Assembly: GCA_020725645.1 (NCBI GenBank)
Contig: DYEQ01000029.1
Location: forward strand, 1-43,108
Length of the DNA: 43,108 bases
DNA from: Candidatus Fermentithermobacillaceae bacterium
GTDB taxonomy: Bacteria > Bacillota > Sulfobacillia > Fermentithermobacillales > DUSS01
Reading direction: 5' to 3'
The notes beneath the pieces were generated by a model. It made no database searches, was not told the origin of the DNA, and saw only the letters and a program-made list of their open reading frames with translations. A program made the translations under genes and the position numbers. Shown here in pieces: positions 31,887 through 40,715 of this stretch (position 1 is the stretch's first letter; each line of letters starts with the position of its first letter).

Positions 31887-32918
31887 ATGATGCCTTCCTC
31901 CGCGGAAATGGAATCTAGAGATAAAACAAAGAGGGTTTTTTCCGGCGTCCAGCCGTCGGGGTCGCTTCACATCGGGAACTATCTCGGAGCCATCGGCCGC
32001 TTTTCCCTGTTTCAAGAGGGATACGACTGCTTTTACTCGGTGGTGGATCTTCACGCCATCACGGTTCCGCAGGATCCGGTGGAACTCCGTAGGCGGACGG
32101 TGGCCACGGCTGCGCTGTTCATTGCCGCAGGTTTGGACCCCAGGAAAACCTGCATCTTCGTGCAGTCGGACAACCCAAGCCATGCGGAGCTCGCCTGGGT
32201 GCTTCAGTGCGTTTCGACCTTCGGCGAACTCGGAAGGATGACCCAGTTCAAAGACAAAGCCCGCGGGAAGAAATCGGTCACGGCCGGGCTTTTCACCTAC
32301 CCGGTGCTGATGGCTGCGGACATCCTTTTGTACGACACCGATGTGGTCCCGGTAGGGGAGGATCAGAAACAGCACGTCGAACTCGCGAGGGACCTCGCGG
32401 AGCGGTTCAACAAGCGCTTCGGCGTCACTTTCAAGGTGCCGGAACCGCTCATCCCGAAGCAAGGGGGCAGGATCATGTCTCTGATCGACCCCCAAAAGAA
32501 GATGTCCAAATCGGACGAGGACCCGGACAGCCGGATCGAAGTCCTGGACCCGCCCGAGGAGATAGCGAGGAAGTTCAGGAAAGCTGTGACCGACTCCGGA
32601 CGGGAAATCTTATACGACCCGGAAAGAAAGCCAGCTGTGTCGAACTTGATGACCATATACTCGCTCTTTTCCGGTAAGACCCTCGAAGAGGTCCGTGATG
32701 CCTACGAAGGGAAGGGGTATGGCGCCTTCAAGTCAGATCTGGCCGAGGTCGTCTCCGAAAAGCTCCGCCCCGTAAGGGAGAAATACTCGGAGCTCATAAG
32801 CTCCGGCGAAATCGAAAAGATCCTGAAGGACGGGGCCGAGCGAGCTTACGTGATTTCCTCATCGAAGATGAGAGAAGTCAAGGAGAAGGTGGGCTTGTCC
32901 TCCAGGCTTTCGTTTTAG
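31887..32918 (+). CDS. trpS: tryptophanyl-tRNA synthetase
   Basis: Class I synthetase charging tRNA-Trp. The open frame runs back into the T-box, but AAGGAGGT upstream of the ATG at 31887 fixes the start; ATG at 31890 is a near-equal alternative. Motifs: SGVQPSGSLHIGNYLGAI with HIGN at 28-31, YPVLMAADILLYDTDVVPVG, and KMSKS at 205-209. 343 aa is typical. Regulation by the T-box means expression follows tryptophan supply. No trp biosynthesis gene is in the window. Confidence 0.96.
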   Translation: MMPSSAEMESRDKTKRVFSGVQPSGSLHIGNYLGAIGRFSLFQEGYDCFYSVVDLHAITVPQDPVELRRRTVATAALFIAAGLDPRKTCIFVQSDNPSHAELAWVLQCVSTFGELGRMTQFKDKARGKKSVTAGLFTYPVLMAADILLYDTDVVPVGEDQKQHVELARDLAERFNKRFGVTFKVPEPLIPKQGGRIMSLIDPQKKMSKSDEDPDSRIEVLDPPEEIARKFRKAVTDSGREILYDPERKPAVSNLMTIYSLFSGKTLEEVRDAYEGKGYGAFKSDLAEVVSEKLRPVREKYSELISSGEIEKILKDGAERAYVISSSKMREVKEKVGLSSRLSF

Positions 32919-32971
32919 ACAGGCTACGCGCGAGGCGGACAGCAGCCGGGGCAAAGGGTCCGAAGCTTCAA

Positions 32972-33013
32972 CGGCGGTGAGGCCTCACGTTACCTCATAG
33001 GGTCTCACCGCCG
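32972..33013 (+). other. inverted repeat with alternative pairing between trpS and yifB
   Basis: CGGCGGTGAG (32972-32981) pairs perfectly with CTCACCGCCG (33004-33013) across 22 bases. The left arm can instead pair locally, because GTGAGGCCTCAC is a perfect palindrome. No T-tract follows. It lies 54 bases after the trpS stop and could be a trpS 3' end structure or an upstream element for yifB. Confidence 0.4.
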
Positions 33014-33082
33014 GGGACCCCATGGACATTTCTGGTCGAAGACAAGCACGTTTTTGCGCTTTCCGTCATGTTCCAGCGCCTC

Positions 33083-33111
33083 TTGTCAATTTCACGATGG
33101 TGCCATATACT
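33083..33111 (+). promoter_or_regulatory. SigA-type promoter of yifB
   Basis: TTGTCA (33083-33088) and TATACT (33106-33111) are separated by 17 bases and lie 32 bases before the yifB start codon. Confidence 0.7.
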
Positions 33112-33142
33112 GGTAGCAACGCCACGAACGACCAGAGGTGAT

Positions 33143-34660
33143 ATGGTGTTTGCGCGGGCATACAGCGCAACCCTTGTCGGGATCGAAGGTATTCCCGTGT
33201 CGGTAGAGGTCGACATCGCCGGTGGGCTTCCGTGCATCGAAATCATCGGGCTCGGCGACGCTTCGGTGAGAGAGGCCAAACACAGAGTGCGATCGGCCAT
33301 TCGAAATTCGGGCTACGAGCTTCCGGCCAGGCGCATCGTGGTAAACCTCGCGCCGGCCGGTATCCACAAGGAGGGTTCCCATCTTGACCTGGGGATCGCG
33401 GTGGGAATACTCCGGGCGTCAGGAAAGCTTCCCTTGGATATCCCCCGTTCCGACTACGTGCTTTTGGGCGAGCTTGCCCTGGACGGCGAGATCAGGAGAA
33501 CTCCCGGCATCCTCCCCATGGTACTTTCCGTGATCAAGAACGGCCGGCGGCGAGTGGTGACGCCCCAGGCTAACCAGGCGGAAGTGGGATGGCTTGAAGA
33601 TGGTGAGGTGAGGACCGCATCCAGACTTGAAGAAGTGGTCCGGTTTTTGTCGGGCACCGGCGACTTGCCGGCTGCCGAAAACAAGATGCCCCCTGAGGGT
33701 TCGGGCGAGGATACGACAGTGGATATGGCCGATATTCGGGGACAGGAGGCCGCCAAACGAGCTCTGGAGGTGGCGGTAAGCGGCGGCCACAACATCCTCA
33801 TGATAGGGAGCCCCGGCTCGGGTAAGACTCTTCTGGCCCGGGCGATCCCAGGGATAATGCCGGATCTTGGCCCGGACGAGTCCGTGGAGGTGACGGCGAT
33901 TCACAGCGTTGCCGGAATCCTTCCCCCGGAAGCGGGGCTCATGAAACGCAGACCCTTTAGGGCACCGCATCACACCGTAACACCTCAGGCCCTGGTGGGC
34001 GGCGGAATCGTCCCGAAACCGGGGGAAGTGACCCTCGCTCACAGGGGAGTCTTGTTCCTCGACGAGATGCCTCACTTTTCCCGGGCAGCTCTGGACGCTC
34101 TGAGGCAACCTTTGGAGGAGGGAGTCGCGACCGTCGTGAGGTCCAGGGCCAGGGTACTCTTTCCGGCCCGATGCTTTCTCGTAGGGGCAGCTAACCCGTG
34201 CCCCTGTGGAAAGTTTCCCTCAGATGACTGCACCTGTAACGAACGGGCTCGGCGGAATTACCTCTCCCGCTTGTCCGGCCCCCTGCTCGACAGGTTCGAC
34301 GTGTTCGTGGAGATGTCCCCTCTAAGTCTAGGGGACCTCGAAAGCTCTCCCGGTGAGACCAGTGCCGTCGTGAGGAAGAGGGTGACGCGAGCTAGAATGC
34401 GACAGGTTGAGAGGTTCTCGGGCAAAGGTTTTCTCACCAACTCGCAGATTCCGGTCAAAGATATATCCAGGTACGTCAGCCTCTCAGCCGGCGCCAAGAA
34501 GCTTTTGCACCGCAGCTTCAACGAGCTAGGTCTATCCGCCAGGGCATATCACAAGATCCTCAAAGTGGCCCTTAGCATCGCCGATTTGGACGACTCGCCT
34601 CGAGTGGAGGAGGCGCACGTGGCGGAAGCTCTCGCTTACAGAGATTGCTTTCTTCTGTAG
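33143..34660 (+). CDS. YifB/ComM-family Mg-chelatase-like AAA+ ATPase
   Basis: ComM-type hexameric helicases promote branch migration during natural transformation. The ATG at 33143 after AGAGGTGA gives the conserved start FARAYSATLVGIEGIPVSVE. The N-terminal Lon-like ChlI fold (1-170) is followed by the AAA+ core, with Walker A GSPGSGKT at 222-229, Walker B GVLFLDEMPHFSRAALDALR, and a cysteine pattern in NPCPCGKFPSDDCTC. The C-terminal Mg_chelatase_C domain includes LSARAYHKILKVALSIADL. 505 aa. With dprA at the end of the window it belongs to the DNA-uptake and recombination set. Confidence 0.93.
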   Translation: MVFARAYSATLVGIEGIPVSVEVDIAGGLPCIEIIGLGDASVREAKHRVRSAIRNSGYELPARRIVVNLAPAGIHKEGSHLDLGIAVGILRASGKLPLDIPRSDYVLLGELALDGEIRRTPGILPMVLSVIKNGRRRVVTPQANQAEVGWLEDGEVRTASRLEEVVRFLSGTGDLPAAENKMPPEGSGEDTTVDMADIRGQEAAKRALEVAVSGGHNILMIGSPGSGKTLLARAIPGIMPDLGPDESVEVTAIHSVAGILPPEAGLMKRRPFRAPHHTVTPQALVGGGIVPKPGEVTLAHRGVLFLDEMPHFSRAALDALRQPLEEGVATVVRSRARVLFPARCFLVGAANPCPCGKFPSDDCTCNERARRNYLSRLSGPLLDRFDVFVEMSPLSLGDLESSPGETSAVVRKRVTRARMRQVERFSGKGFLTNSQIPVKDISRYVSLSAGAKKLLHRSFNELGLSARAYHKILKVALSIADLDDSPRVEEAHVAEALAYRDCFLL

Positions 34661-34697
34661 AAACATCCAGGTGAACTCGAGCTTGGAGGAATGGGTC

Positions 34698-35114
34698 ATG
34701 ACCGGGGGGACTCAAGGCACTGGAAAGCCGCGGGCTCCAGAGGGAGCGGTGGTTTCAGCTGAAAACCCGGGTACCCGGAAGCAGATCGGCGGTTTCTGGG
34801 AGGATCGCGCCCGTGAATTCCTCGAGGGGAAGGGCTACCGGCTGATCGATCGAAACTGGCGGTCTAGACTCGGCGAAATCGACCTCGTCTTTTGGGATGG
34901 GAACATCCTGGTTTTCGTGGAGGTGAGGTACAGGAGAAAAGGTTCGCTGATCGAAGCCGCCGTTTCCCTCACCGGAACGAAACTTCGCCGTCTCAGGGGT
35001 TCAATCTCGGCCTACATTGCTTCCAAGGGCCTTCCCATGGACACGCCGTGGAGGCTCGACGCCGTCCTCATCGACGGCCGGGACATGAAGCTCGTCGAAA
35101 ACATCATCAGCTAA
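34698..35114 (+). CDS. yraN: YraN/UPF0102 nuclease-fold protein
   Basis: A predicted endonuclease-fold protein of unknown role, conserved near rnhB and yifB. The ATG at 34698 (GGAGG upstream) is preferred over the GTG at 34671. A variable ~30-residue N-terminus precedes WEDRAREFLEGKGYRLIDRN, and the core GEIDLVFWDGNILVFVEVRYR carries the Asp/Glu-x-Arg set of the restriction-endonuclease-like fold. LDAVLIDG closes the domain. 138 aa. Its last 114 bases overlap the 3' end of rnhB on the other strand. Confidence 0.9.
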   Translation: MTGGTQGTGKPRAPEGAVVSAENPGTRKQIGGFWEDRAREFLEGKGYRLIDRNWRSRLGEIDLVFWDGNILVFVEVRYRRKGSLIEAAVSLTGTKLRRLRGSISAYIASKGLPMDTPWRLDAVLIDGRDMKLVENIIS

Positions 35115-35750
35115 TTGAACCGGCGAGAAGCTCTTCCGGTGAATGGGACACGGTCCCAGCCTGTCGAGGTTTTTGCGGTGTTCCCCGGTACAATACCCCT
35201 TATGCTTCCCGAAACCATACTCCGGGTAAAGCTCTTGATAAGAAACCATCATGCGGTCGCGTATCACTTTGGCCACGATAGATGCCGCCGCTATGCACGC
35301 GACGGCAGAGTCGCCCTTTACCCGCGTTTCTTGGGGAAAAGGGAGGGAAGGTATGGCGCGGTTGCCGTCCACAAGCACGAGCTCAGGAGGATACCCGCGC
35401 CCTTCGAGCGTAAGTACAGCTTGTCTCATCGCCGAGTAGGTAGCTTCGGCGATCCCCTTCGTATCGACGAAGCGGGCGGACCTGATTCCTATTCCGACGG
35501 CCAGCGCTTGTGCCAGCACGTCGGGGAAAAGGGTTTCCCGGAGACCGGGTGCGAGTTTCTTCGAATCATCGAGGAGGGGGATGAAGGCGTCGGGCCGGAG
35601 GACCACTGCGGCGGCCACCACGGGACCGGCCATGGGTCCTCTTCCCGCTTCGTCCACTCCCGCTATGTACCTGTATCCCCGGCGCCTGAGTTCCCTCTCG
35701 TCCCGGCACAGGGACTCGAATCGATTGGATGTGTGATGTTGGTTGGACAT
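35001..35750 (-). CDS. rnhB: ribonuclease HII with antisense-encoded C-terminal tail
   Basis: RNase HII removes ribonucleotides from DNA. GVDEAGRGP (Asp33, Glu34), LVLVDGN (Asp128) and KGDSAVACIAAASIVAK (Asp147) are the catalytic set. The usual C-terminus, GPCPIHRKSFSPVQL, ends near residue 212. A further 37 residues follow without family similarity, and their coding DNA is exactly the stretch that overlaps yraN. AGAGG precedes the ATG. rnhB lies 57 bases behind gerC on the same strand, so it may be read with the germination operon, and it converges on yraN instead of running with it as in many Bacillota. Confidence 0.93.
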   Translation of the reverse strand: MSNQHHTSNRFESLCRDERELRRRGYRYIAGVDEAGRGPMAGPVVAAAVVLRPDAFIPLLDDSKKLAPGLRETLFPDVLAQALAVGIGIRSARFVDTKGIAEATYSAMRQAVLTLEGRGYPPELVLVDGNRAIPSLPFPQETRVKGDSAVACIAAASIVAKVIRDRMMVSYQELYPEYGFGKHKGYCTGEHRKNLDRLGPCPIHRKSFSPVQLADDVFDELHVPAVDEDGVEPPRRVHGKALGSNVGRD

Positions 35751-35807
35751 CGCGAGCCTCTCGTTACGATTTCGCTGCCCGGTGGCCGGTTCCCTGCTGA
35801 ATGAGAT

Positions 35808-37106
35808 TTACCTGGGCAGCGGAGGCTTCGACGTGAATCCGGTCGTGAAGACGAACACCTTGACATCGAAGGATACCCGGGTTTCGGGGAACCGCGAAGG
35901 CCAGTCGAACTCCTCCCATTCCTTCCACGTCGCGAACTTTGTGTGCACCGACAGGCCCAGAGCGACCGCATCAGAGCCCAACGATTTCAGCTTCTCGATG
36001 GTTCTTTCAAGAAGAGCCTGTAGTTCCTCCGTGGTGGTTCGGGCGATCGCGCTCTGGAATTGGGGGGACATCTCCTGAGTTGTACCCTGCGCTTCTTCGA
36101 GGGATCCGGTGACCCGTACATTATAAGTAACCTGAATGTCCCGGTCATTTCTCTTCACCCTCGGATGGGCGGAGACGTGGTGAAACCTAATCACTGACTG
36201 TTTCCCCGGGGGGCCGGGGAAGGAAATTCCGATGTTTCCCCGTTGGAATTCCCCTTTCATGATGAGGGCGCCCATGGTCTCTTTCGGGTCCAGGGTTCCC
36301 ACCATCTTGACTTTCCCATCGGAAACCCTGAACACAGCTGCTCCCTGCACAGCTACAACCTCCTCTTCGCCTTCCTGGCCGCCCTCGCCCTGGCCCGGCT
36401 CCCCGCTTTTCTCTCCCTGCTTCTTTTCCTCTCCTTCCTTTGCAGGCAACTTGTCCTGAGTTTTCCTGGTTGAGACCAGGTATGGTACGAGAGGTTCCGA
36501 TTCCACGATCGTAGAGGCCAGAACGAATTCGTGCACGGTAGCGAAGGGGGAGGTCCCGAGCTCATTATACGTCACCGTGGTGAGTCCCGTGAGATACGTA
36601 GCGGGGTCGACTTCTACGGCGGGGGTAAGCCGCGAGAGGAATTCCTGAGCTTTACCCTGGCAGACCGCTATGAGCGTGGTATGGCGGAATTCCAGGTTTC
36701 TCGTGAACACATCCATGATACAACCGGCGTCTTCCCGGGCGAGTTCCTCGCCGAGAATTACGTACGTAGCTTCGACGGTGATGACGTCCCGTGCCAGCGA
36801 CTCGTCGATTCGCTCCAGAGCGTGCATGATGGATTTTCCTTCCCGGGACATTACGATGACGGGTTTCCCCCCGCCGCCCCCTTCACCTCCACCAGCGCTT
36901 GGTCTTATCCTGCGAGGAATCGCTATGACCGCTGTCAGCAGGATCGGGTCTGTCTTTCCCTTATCGACTCCGAGCAGCGTGACCAAGCTCAGGTCTTCCA
37001 GCTCCCGCATTCCGTAGCAGCCTCCCAGCGCCACGCCGCTGAAGACGATGAGGAGCCAGACCATGGCCACCCTGAAAGCTACCCTGGAAGAAGGTCTCTT
37101 TCTCAC
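35808..37106 (-). CDS. Ger(x)C-type germinant receptor lipoprotein (GerC subunit)
   Basis: GerC subunits are inner-membrane lipoproteins of spore germinant receptors. The GTG start follows AGGAGG. A signal peptide ends in LGGC with the lipidated Cys30, followed by YGMRELEDLSLVTLLGVDKG, typical of the family. YVILGEELAREDAG and VTYNELGTSPFATVHEF belong to domains 1-2; the C-terminal domain includes LKSLGSDAVALGLSVHTKF. Two low-complexity insertions are unusual: a Gly-rich one near residue 70 and a Lys/Glu/Gly-rich one near 230-260. It is the last gene of kinase-gerA-gerB-gerC, 18 bases after gerB. Confidence 0.92.
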   Translation of the reverse strand: MRKRPSSRVAFRVAMVWLLIVFSGVALGGCYGMRELEDLSLVTLLGVDKGKTDPILLTAVIAIPRRIRPSAGGGEGGGGGKPVIVMSREGKSIMHALERIDESLARDVITVEATYVILGEELAREDAGCIMDVFTRNLEFRHTTLIAVCQGKAQEFLSRLTPAVEVDPATYLTGLTTVTYNELGTSPFATVHEFVLASTIVESEPLVPYLVSTRKTQDKLPAKEGEEKKQGEKSGEPGQGEGGQEGEEEVVAVQGAAVFRVSDGKVKMVGTLDPKETMGALIMKGEFQRGNIGISFPGPPGKQSVIRFHHVSAHPRVKRNDRDIQVTYNVRVTGSLEEAQGTTQEMSPQFQSAIARTTTEELQALLERTIEKLKSLGSDAVALGLSVHTKFATWKEWEEFDWPSRFPETRVSFDVKVFVFTTGFTSKPPLPR

Positions 37107-37124
37107 TGCGCATCGCCTCCTGCG

Positions 37125-38342
37125 TCACTGTCCGGGACGGCCCTGGTCAGCCGGTTTCCCCCCGTCTCCCGCACCTTTTCCCTTGCCGTCCTGTATGGTG
37201 TCGGCCTCAGCGCCGGTGTGAGCGGACCGCTTTCTGTTTACCAGGCGCGAGATCAGGTAGAGAACCCAACCAAGCCACAGTACCGGGTTGCCGCCCCAGG
37301 CGTAGACGGCATCAAGCAACGCGACTGTATGAACGATGGACGATGGGATGAGTCCCAGGCCGAATGCCAGCGATGACACGGGAAAAACGTAAGGTCTCAC
37401 GGTTTGGCTGTCGGAAAGCTGAGAAAAGACGATGAGGGACAGGACGAAGGCGATCGCGAGATAGACGGCAATTGACAAAAACCACGAGAAAGTAAACAGC
37501 GCCTCCAACCGCTGAAGAAACTTGCCCAGGATGATCGATCTCGCCAGGACGCCCAGGGGAAACAGATGTCTTGCGCTTTCGGGGTAAGGAAAAGCTGCGG
37601 CGACGACGAAAGTGGTGAGAATCATGAATAAGGCGCCCAGGGACATTCCCCACATCCCCGCGACCCTGGGAAGCTCCGGGTTCCTTGTGTATCCTTTCAG
37701 GATCACGAGCGCTGCCATGTTTGCGAATATCCCTGCTCCGTGGAAGCCCTGTTTCGCCACGGCCAGAGGCCCCAGACCCCAAAAAGGAAAGATGTGTCTT
37801 ACGTCTAACAGACGATACGAGGCTAGAAGGACAACGGCCAGCGAAAGCGCTATGACGGGGGCCAGGACCACACCGGTTCTCGCCACCGGCTCCAGCCCCA
37901 GCCACGCTCCAAAAGCTGACACAATGACCAGCGTTCCCTGGAGTACCTCGATGGGAACCTCGGGAAGGAGGCCGATGACGGTGCCACCCGAGAATACTCT
38001 GGCCAGGAAAGCGGCGGAGGAAATGAGATACGAGAACACCAGTAGCGCAACGAAATCGCCGAAAAGACGCCCCAGAGTCTCCCTCAGCGCCGGCACGAAA
38101 GTTTTGTTAGTCGTCGTCTCGGACCAGCGAATCCACCCCCATAAGCCGGCGTATCCAAATCCCGCCGACAGCACCATCGAGAGCCACCCGGCATTGCCCG
38201 CCTTCGCCATTACGAGAGCGGGGAAAGACAGGAATGCGGTAGAGACTGTAAGGTAAAAGAGCAATATGACGACCTGTTTCGAGTCAAGGTGACCAAGGGA
38301 CGGGCTCTGGGAGTAGGAGCTTCGCTCATTCCTGGCGGCCAT
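37125..38342 (-). CDS. GerAB/APC-type germinant receptor transporter-like subunit (GerB)
   Basis: GerB subunits are APC-superfamily membrane proteins thought to bind germinant. About ten hydrophobic helices are visible: for example LLFYLTVSTAFLSFPALVMA (TM1 with the Phe/Pro hinge), GYAGLWGWIRW and FTFSWFLSIAVYLAIAFVL. The C-terminal ~30 residues are hydrophilic and Gly/Lys-rich. 405 aa is slightly longer than the ~365 aa usual, mostly through that tail. Its start overlaps the gerA end by 17 bases, implying translational coupling. Confidence 0.92.
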   Translation of the reverse strand: MAARNERSSYSQSPSLGHLDSKQVVILLFYLTVSTAFLSFPALVMAKAGNAGWLSMVLSAGFGYAGLWGWIRWSETTTNKTFVPALRETLGRLFGDFVALLVFSYLISSAAFLARVFSGGTVIGLLPEVPIEVLQGTLVIVSAFGAWLGLEPVARTGVVLAPVIALSLAVVLLASYRLLDVRHIFPFWGLGPLAVAKQGFHGAGIFANMAALVILKGYTRNPELPRVAGMWGMSLGALFMILTTFVVAAAFPYPESARHLFPLGVLARSIILGKFLQRLEALFTFSWFLSIAVYLAIAFVLSLIVFSQLSDSQTVRPYVFPVSSLAFGLGLIPSSIVHTVALLDAVYAWGGNPVLWLGWVLYLISRLVNRKRSAHTGAEADTIQDGKGKGAGDGGKPADQGRPGQ

Positions 38343-40008
38343 GGCCTTTTTTGGGTTCCTCCTGTTTCAGACTTTGACCCCGGTCCCACAATTTCGATAC
38401 CCGGGGCTGCCTCCGAAGATCCTTGGGGCGAAAGAAGGACGGCCGAAGACTCATTTTCCACGCAGGCCCTCTCAGTATTACATCGGGGGCCGACGGCCTC
38501 ATGGGCGAAACAGGCGAGAAGAGAGGCACCCCGACGCTCTTAAGAGACATGAAGTAACAAAGGAGCGCGAAGGTGACGGCCACTATGCCGTAAAGGCCGA
38601 ACGACGCTCCCACGAGAATGAAAACGGGGGCGCCCAGGCGCAGGAACATCTGAAGCTCCTGACTGGGTATGGTGAGAGACGCCAGCGCGGTCACGGCGAT
38701 GAGGATCACCATGATCGGGCTGACTATGGAAGCTCTCACAGCAGCTTCACCGATGAGGAGGGCTCCTACGATTCCGATGGTGGTTCCGATGGGGGAGGGA
38801 ATGCGAATACCCGCTTCTCTGATGAGTTCGAAGCCCACATACATTATGAAGACTTCGAGCACCATCGGTAGCGGCACAAATTCCCTGGCCGAAGCCAGCG
38901 CCATTGTAAGCACCGTCGGGATCATTTCGACGTGATACAGAACGATAGCTACATAAACGCCGAGGAAGTAGAGGGCGACGACGAAGGAGAAAGCCCGGAT
39001 AAGCCTAAGTATGCTCCCGTAAGGCCATCTCAGGTAAGCATCTTCTGGGCTGTGGAGGAACGCGAAGAAAGTTACCGGGCAGACGAGGACAAAAGGGTCC
39101 CCCGCCACCAGGATTGCGCAAGCCCCTTCCAGGAGGAAACTCGCCACCCGGTCGGGTCTTTCGGTGCTGAGAATCGTGGGGAGCAGAGAAGGAGCGTCCT
39201 CGATGAGTTTCTCCAGGTCACCCGAGGTCAGCACCGTGTCTACGCTGATGGAGCCCAGGCGCCGCTTGAGCTCCTGCACGACCTTATCGTTGGCCAGTCC
39301 CTGTATGTATGCCAGTACCACCATGGTCGGTGAACGCTCTCCCACCGTCATGCTTTCCATCACGAGGTCGGGGTCATGAATTATGGTCCTTATCAGGGCG
39401 GTATTGGAACGGATCACCTCCGAAAACCCGGTCTGAGGTCCCCGCACGATCCGTTCGGTGAGAGTCTGCTCAACCTGCCGGTGTTCCCAGCCTTTGGTCT
39501 CGACGACGAGGGCCGTGTCTTCCCCGTCTACGAGGACAGCTGTGTCCCCCATGGTGATTTGCTTCACAAGGCCTTCAATGTCCTTGCTTTCGGTCACCTG
39601 ACCCGAGGTCAAGACGGATTCTTTCAATCTCGCCAGGAGGTCCTTCTCACGTTCCTTCCGGAGTTCCGAGAAGATGAGAATGGGCTGGAGCACGGAGCGG
39701 TAGAGCTTGTCGAAGTTGGCCAGTCCCTCGATGTACATGAGAGCGACTCGCTGGTGAGGTTCGGCCATGGTCATCTCCCGCACAACGATGTCGGAAGAAT
39801 TCGGGACGTGGAAAATAGCCTTGAGCGTCCTCAAATTATCGTCGAGCTTTTTGGACAGGGGACGTCCGGGTCGCTTGTTCGTGGACGGTTGGGGTGGCGT
39901 CTTGCCCTTAAGCGGTCTTGCCCCCAGGGAAAACGATACCCTTTCCGAGCGGCCTCTGGCGGGAAACAATACGGATAACGCTTTCTTCCACAGGTTGGGA
40001 AATCTCAC
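38326..40008 (-). CDS. GerA-family germinant receptor subunit (GerA)
   Basis: GerA subunits form the pentameric membrane channel of germinant receptors. The GTG at 40006-40008 is poorly supported by a ribosome site. A basic N-terminus (1-50) precedes the soluble NTD (NLRTLKAIFHVPNSSDIVVR; YIEGLANFDKLYRSVLQPI; GDTAVLVDG). VEQTLTERIVRGPQTGFSE and TGVxxR-like NTALIRT are signature blocks. The C-terminal half holds the membrane helices, including LPMVLEVFIMYVGFELIREAG and RIPSPIGTTIGIVGALLIGE. 560 aa with a ~60-residue basic cytoplasmic tail. The kinase gene lies 50 bases upstream on the same strand. Confidence 0.94.
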   Translation of the reverse strand: MRFPNLWKKALSVLFPARGRSERVSFSLGARPLKGKTPPQPSTNKRPGRPLSKKLDDNLRTLKAIFHVPNSSDIVVREMTMAEPHQRVALMYIEGLANFDKLYRSVLQPILIFSELRKEREKDLLARLKESVLTSGQVTESKDIEGLVKQITMGDTAVLVDGEDTALVVETKGWEHRQVEQTLTERIVRGPQTGFSEVIRSNTALIRTIIHDPDLVMESMTVGERSPTMVVLAYIQGLANDKVVQELKRRLGSISVDTVLTSGDLEKLIEDAPSLLPTILSTERPDRVASFLLEGACAILVAGDPFVLVCPVTFFAFLHSPEDAYLRWPYGSILRLIRAFSFVVALYFLGVYVAIVLYHVEMIPTVLTMALASAREFVPLPMVLEVFIMYVGFELIREAGIRIPSPIGTTIGIVGALLIGEAAVRASIVSPIMVILIAVTALASLTIPSQELQMFLRLGAPVFILVGASFGLYGIVAVTFALLCYFMSLKSVGVPLFSPVSPMRPSAPDVILRGPAWKMSLRPSFFRPKDLRRQPRVSKLWDRGQSLKQEEPKKGHGRQE

Positions 40009-40058
40009 CTTTATCTCACCGGACTATATTCTTCCCACATCACGCGGGTGAAAACGAA

Positions 40059-40715
40059 TCAGGCGGGAAGACGGAAAGTCACGCTCGTTCCCCACGCACC
40101 CGAAGATATGACCAGTTCGCCTCCGTGTTTCTCCGCGATGGACCGGGCCGTGGAGAGTCCCAGTCCCATCCCATCTTGTTTTGTGGTGACGAAAGGGGTC
40201 GCGATGCGGGAGAGTACCTCTGCGGGAATGCCAGGGCCGTTGTCCTTGAAAGTCACCTCGATGACAGGATGTCCTTCGGGGTCCTGAGATTTCGCCGCCG
40301 TGATCTCGAGTTTTCCTCCTCGCTCCATCGCCTCTATGGCGTTTTCCCAGACGTTTCGAAAGGCTTCCGCGAGGAACAGCAGGTTTCCGGGGATTTCAGG
40401 GAGATCTCCGGGCAATTCCAGTTCTGTGTCCACTCCCGCGAGCTCGCTCCTCGGCGCCATCAGGGCATAAAGGTCCTTGAGAAGATCCTTCAGGTTCACC
40501 TGCTGACTGTCCGGGTCACGGCCGTTCTGGATACAGAGCATGAGCTGGGATATGTCCTCGAGCTCCCTCTTCATCAAACGGTGGTACTTCTCGTAATCGG
40601 AGCCGGACAGACCGGGCTCTATAAGCCCCATGAGCACTCTCAAGGACGAGATGTGGTTCTTGAGCGAGTGCACCACGCCGAAGGTCTCGGCGGCTTCTTT
40701 GACAACATCGCGCAT
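40059..40715 (-). CDS. soluble histidine kinase lacking a sensor domain, linked to gerABC
   Basis: The ATG at 40713-40715 after AAGGTGAGGGGG is preferred; a GTG at 40736 would add seven residues. No membrane helix or PAS/GAF domain is present. Residues ~10-70 form the dimerisation helices with the phospho-acceptor in VVHSLKNHISSLRVLMGL (His16, then Asn four residues on). The ATPase domain has the N box FRNVWENAIEAM, G1 FKDNGPGIP and G2 GMGLGLSTARSIAEKHGG, all intact. 218 aa. It heads the gerA operon. It may act in the Spo0A phosphorelay or sense germination or sporulation cues through a partner. No response regulator is adjacent. Confidence 0.85.
   Translation of the reverse strand: MRDVVKEAAETFGVVHSLKNHISSLRVLMGLIEPGLSGSDYEKYHRLMKRELEDISQLMLCIQNGRDPDSQQVNLKDLLKDLYALMAPRSELAGVDTELELPGDLPEIPGNLLFLAEAFRNVWENAIEAMERGGKLEITAAKSQDPEGHPVIEVTFKDNGPGIPAEVLSRIATPFVTTKQDGMGLGLSTARSIAEKHGGELVISSGAWGTSVTFRLPA

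Noticed and set aside
33068-33142. Longer yifB start
   Set aside because: It would begin upstream of the promoter (33083-33111). The ATG at 33143 fits the family and has a ribosome site.
33143-34660. AAA+ ATPase as part of a defence system
   Set aside because: The Lon-like N-terminus, Walker motifs and Mg_chelatase_C domain identify ordinary YifB/ComM, and the neighbours are housekeeping genes.
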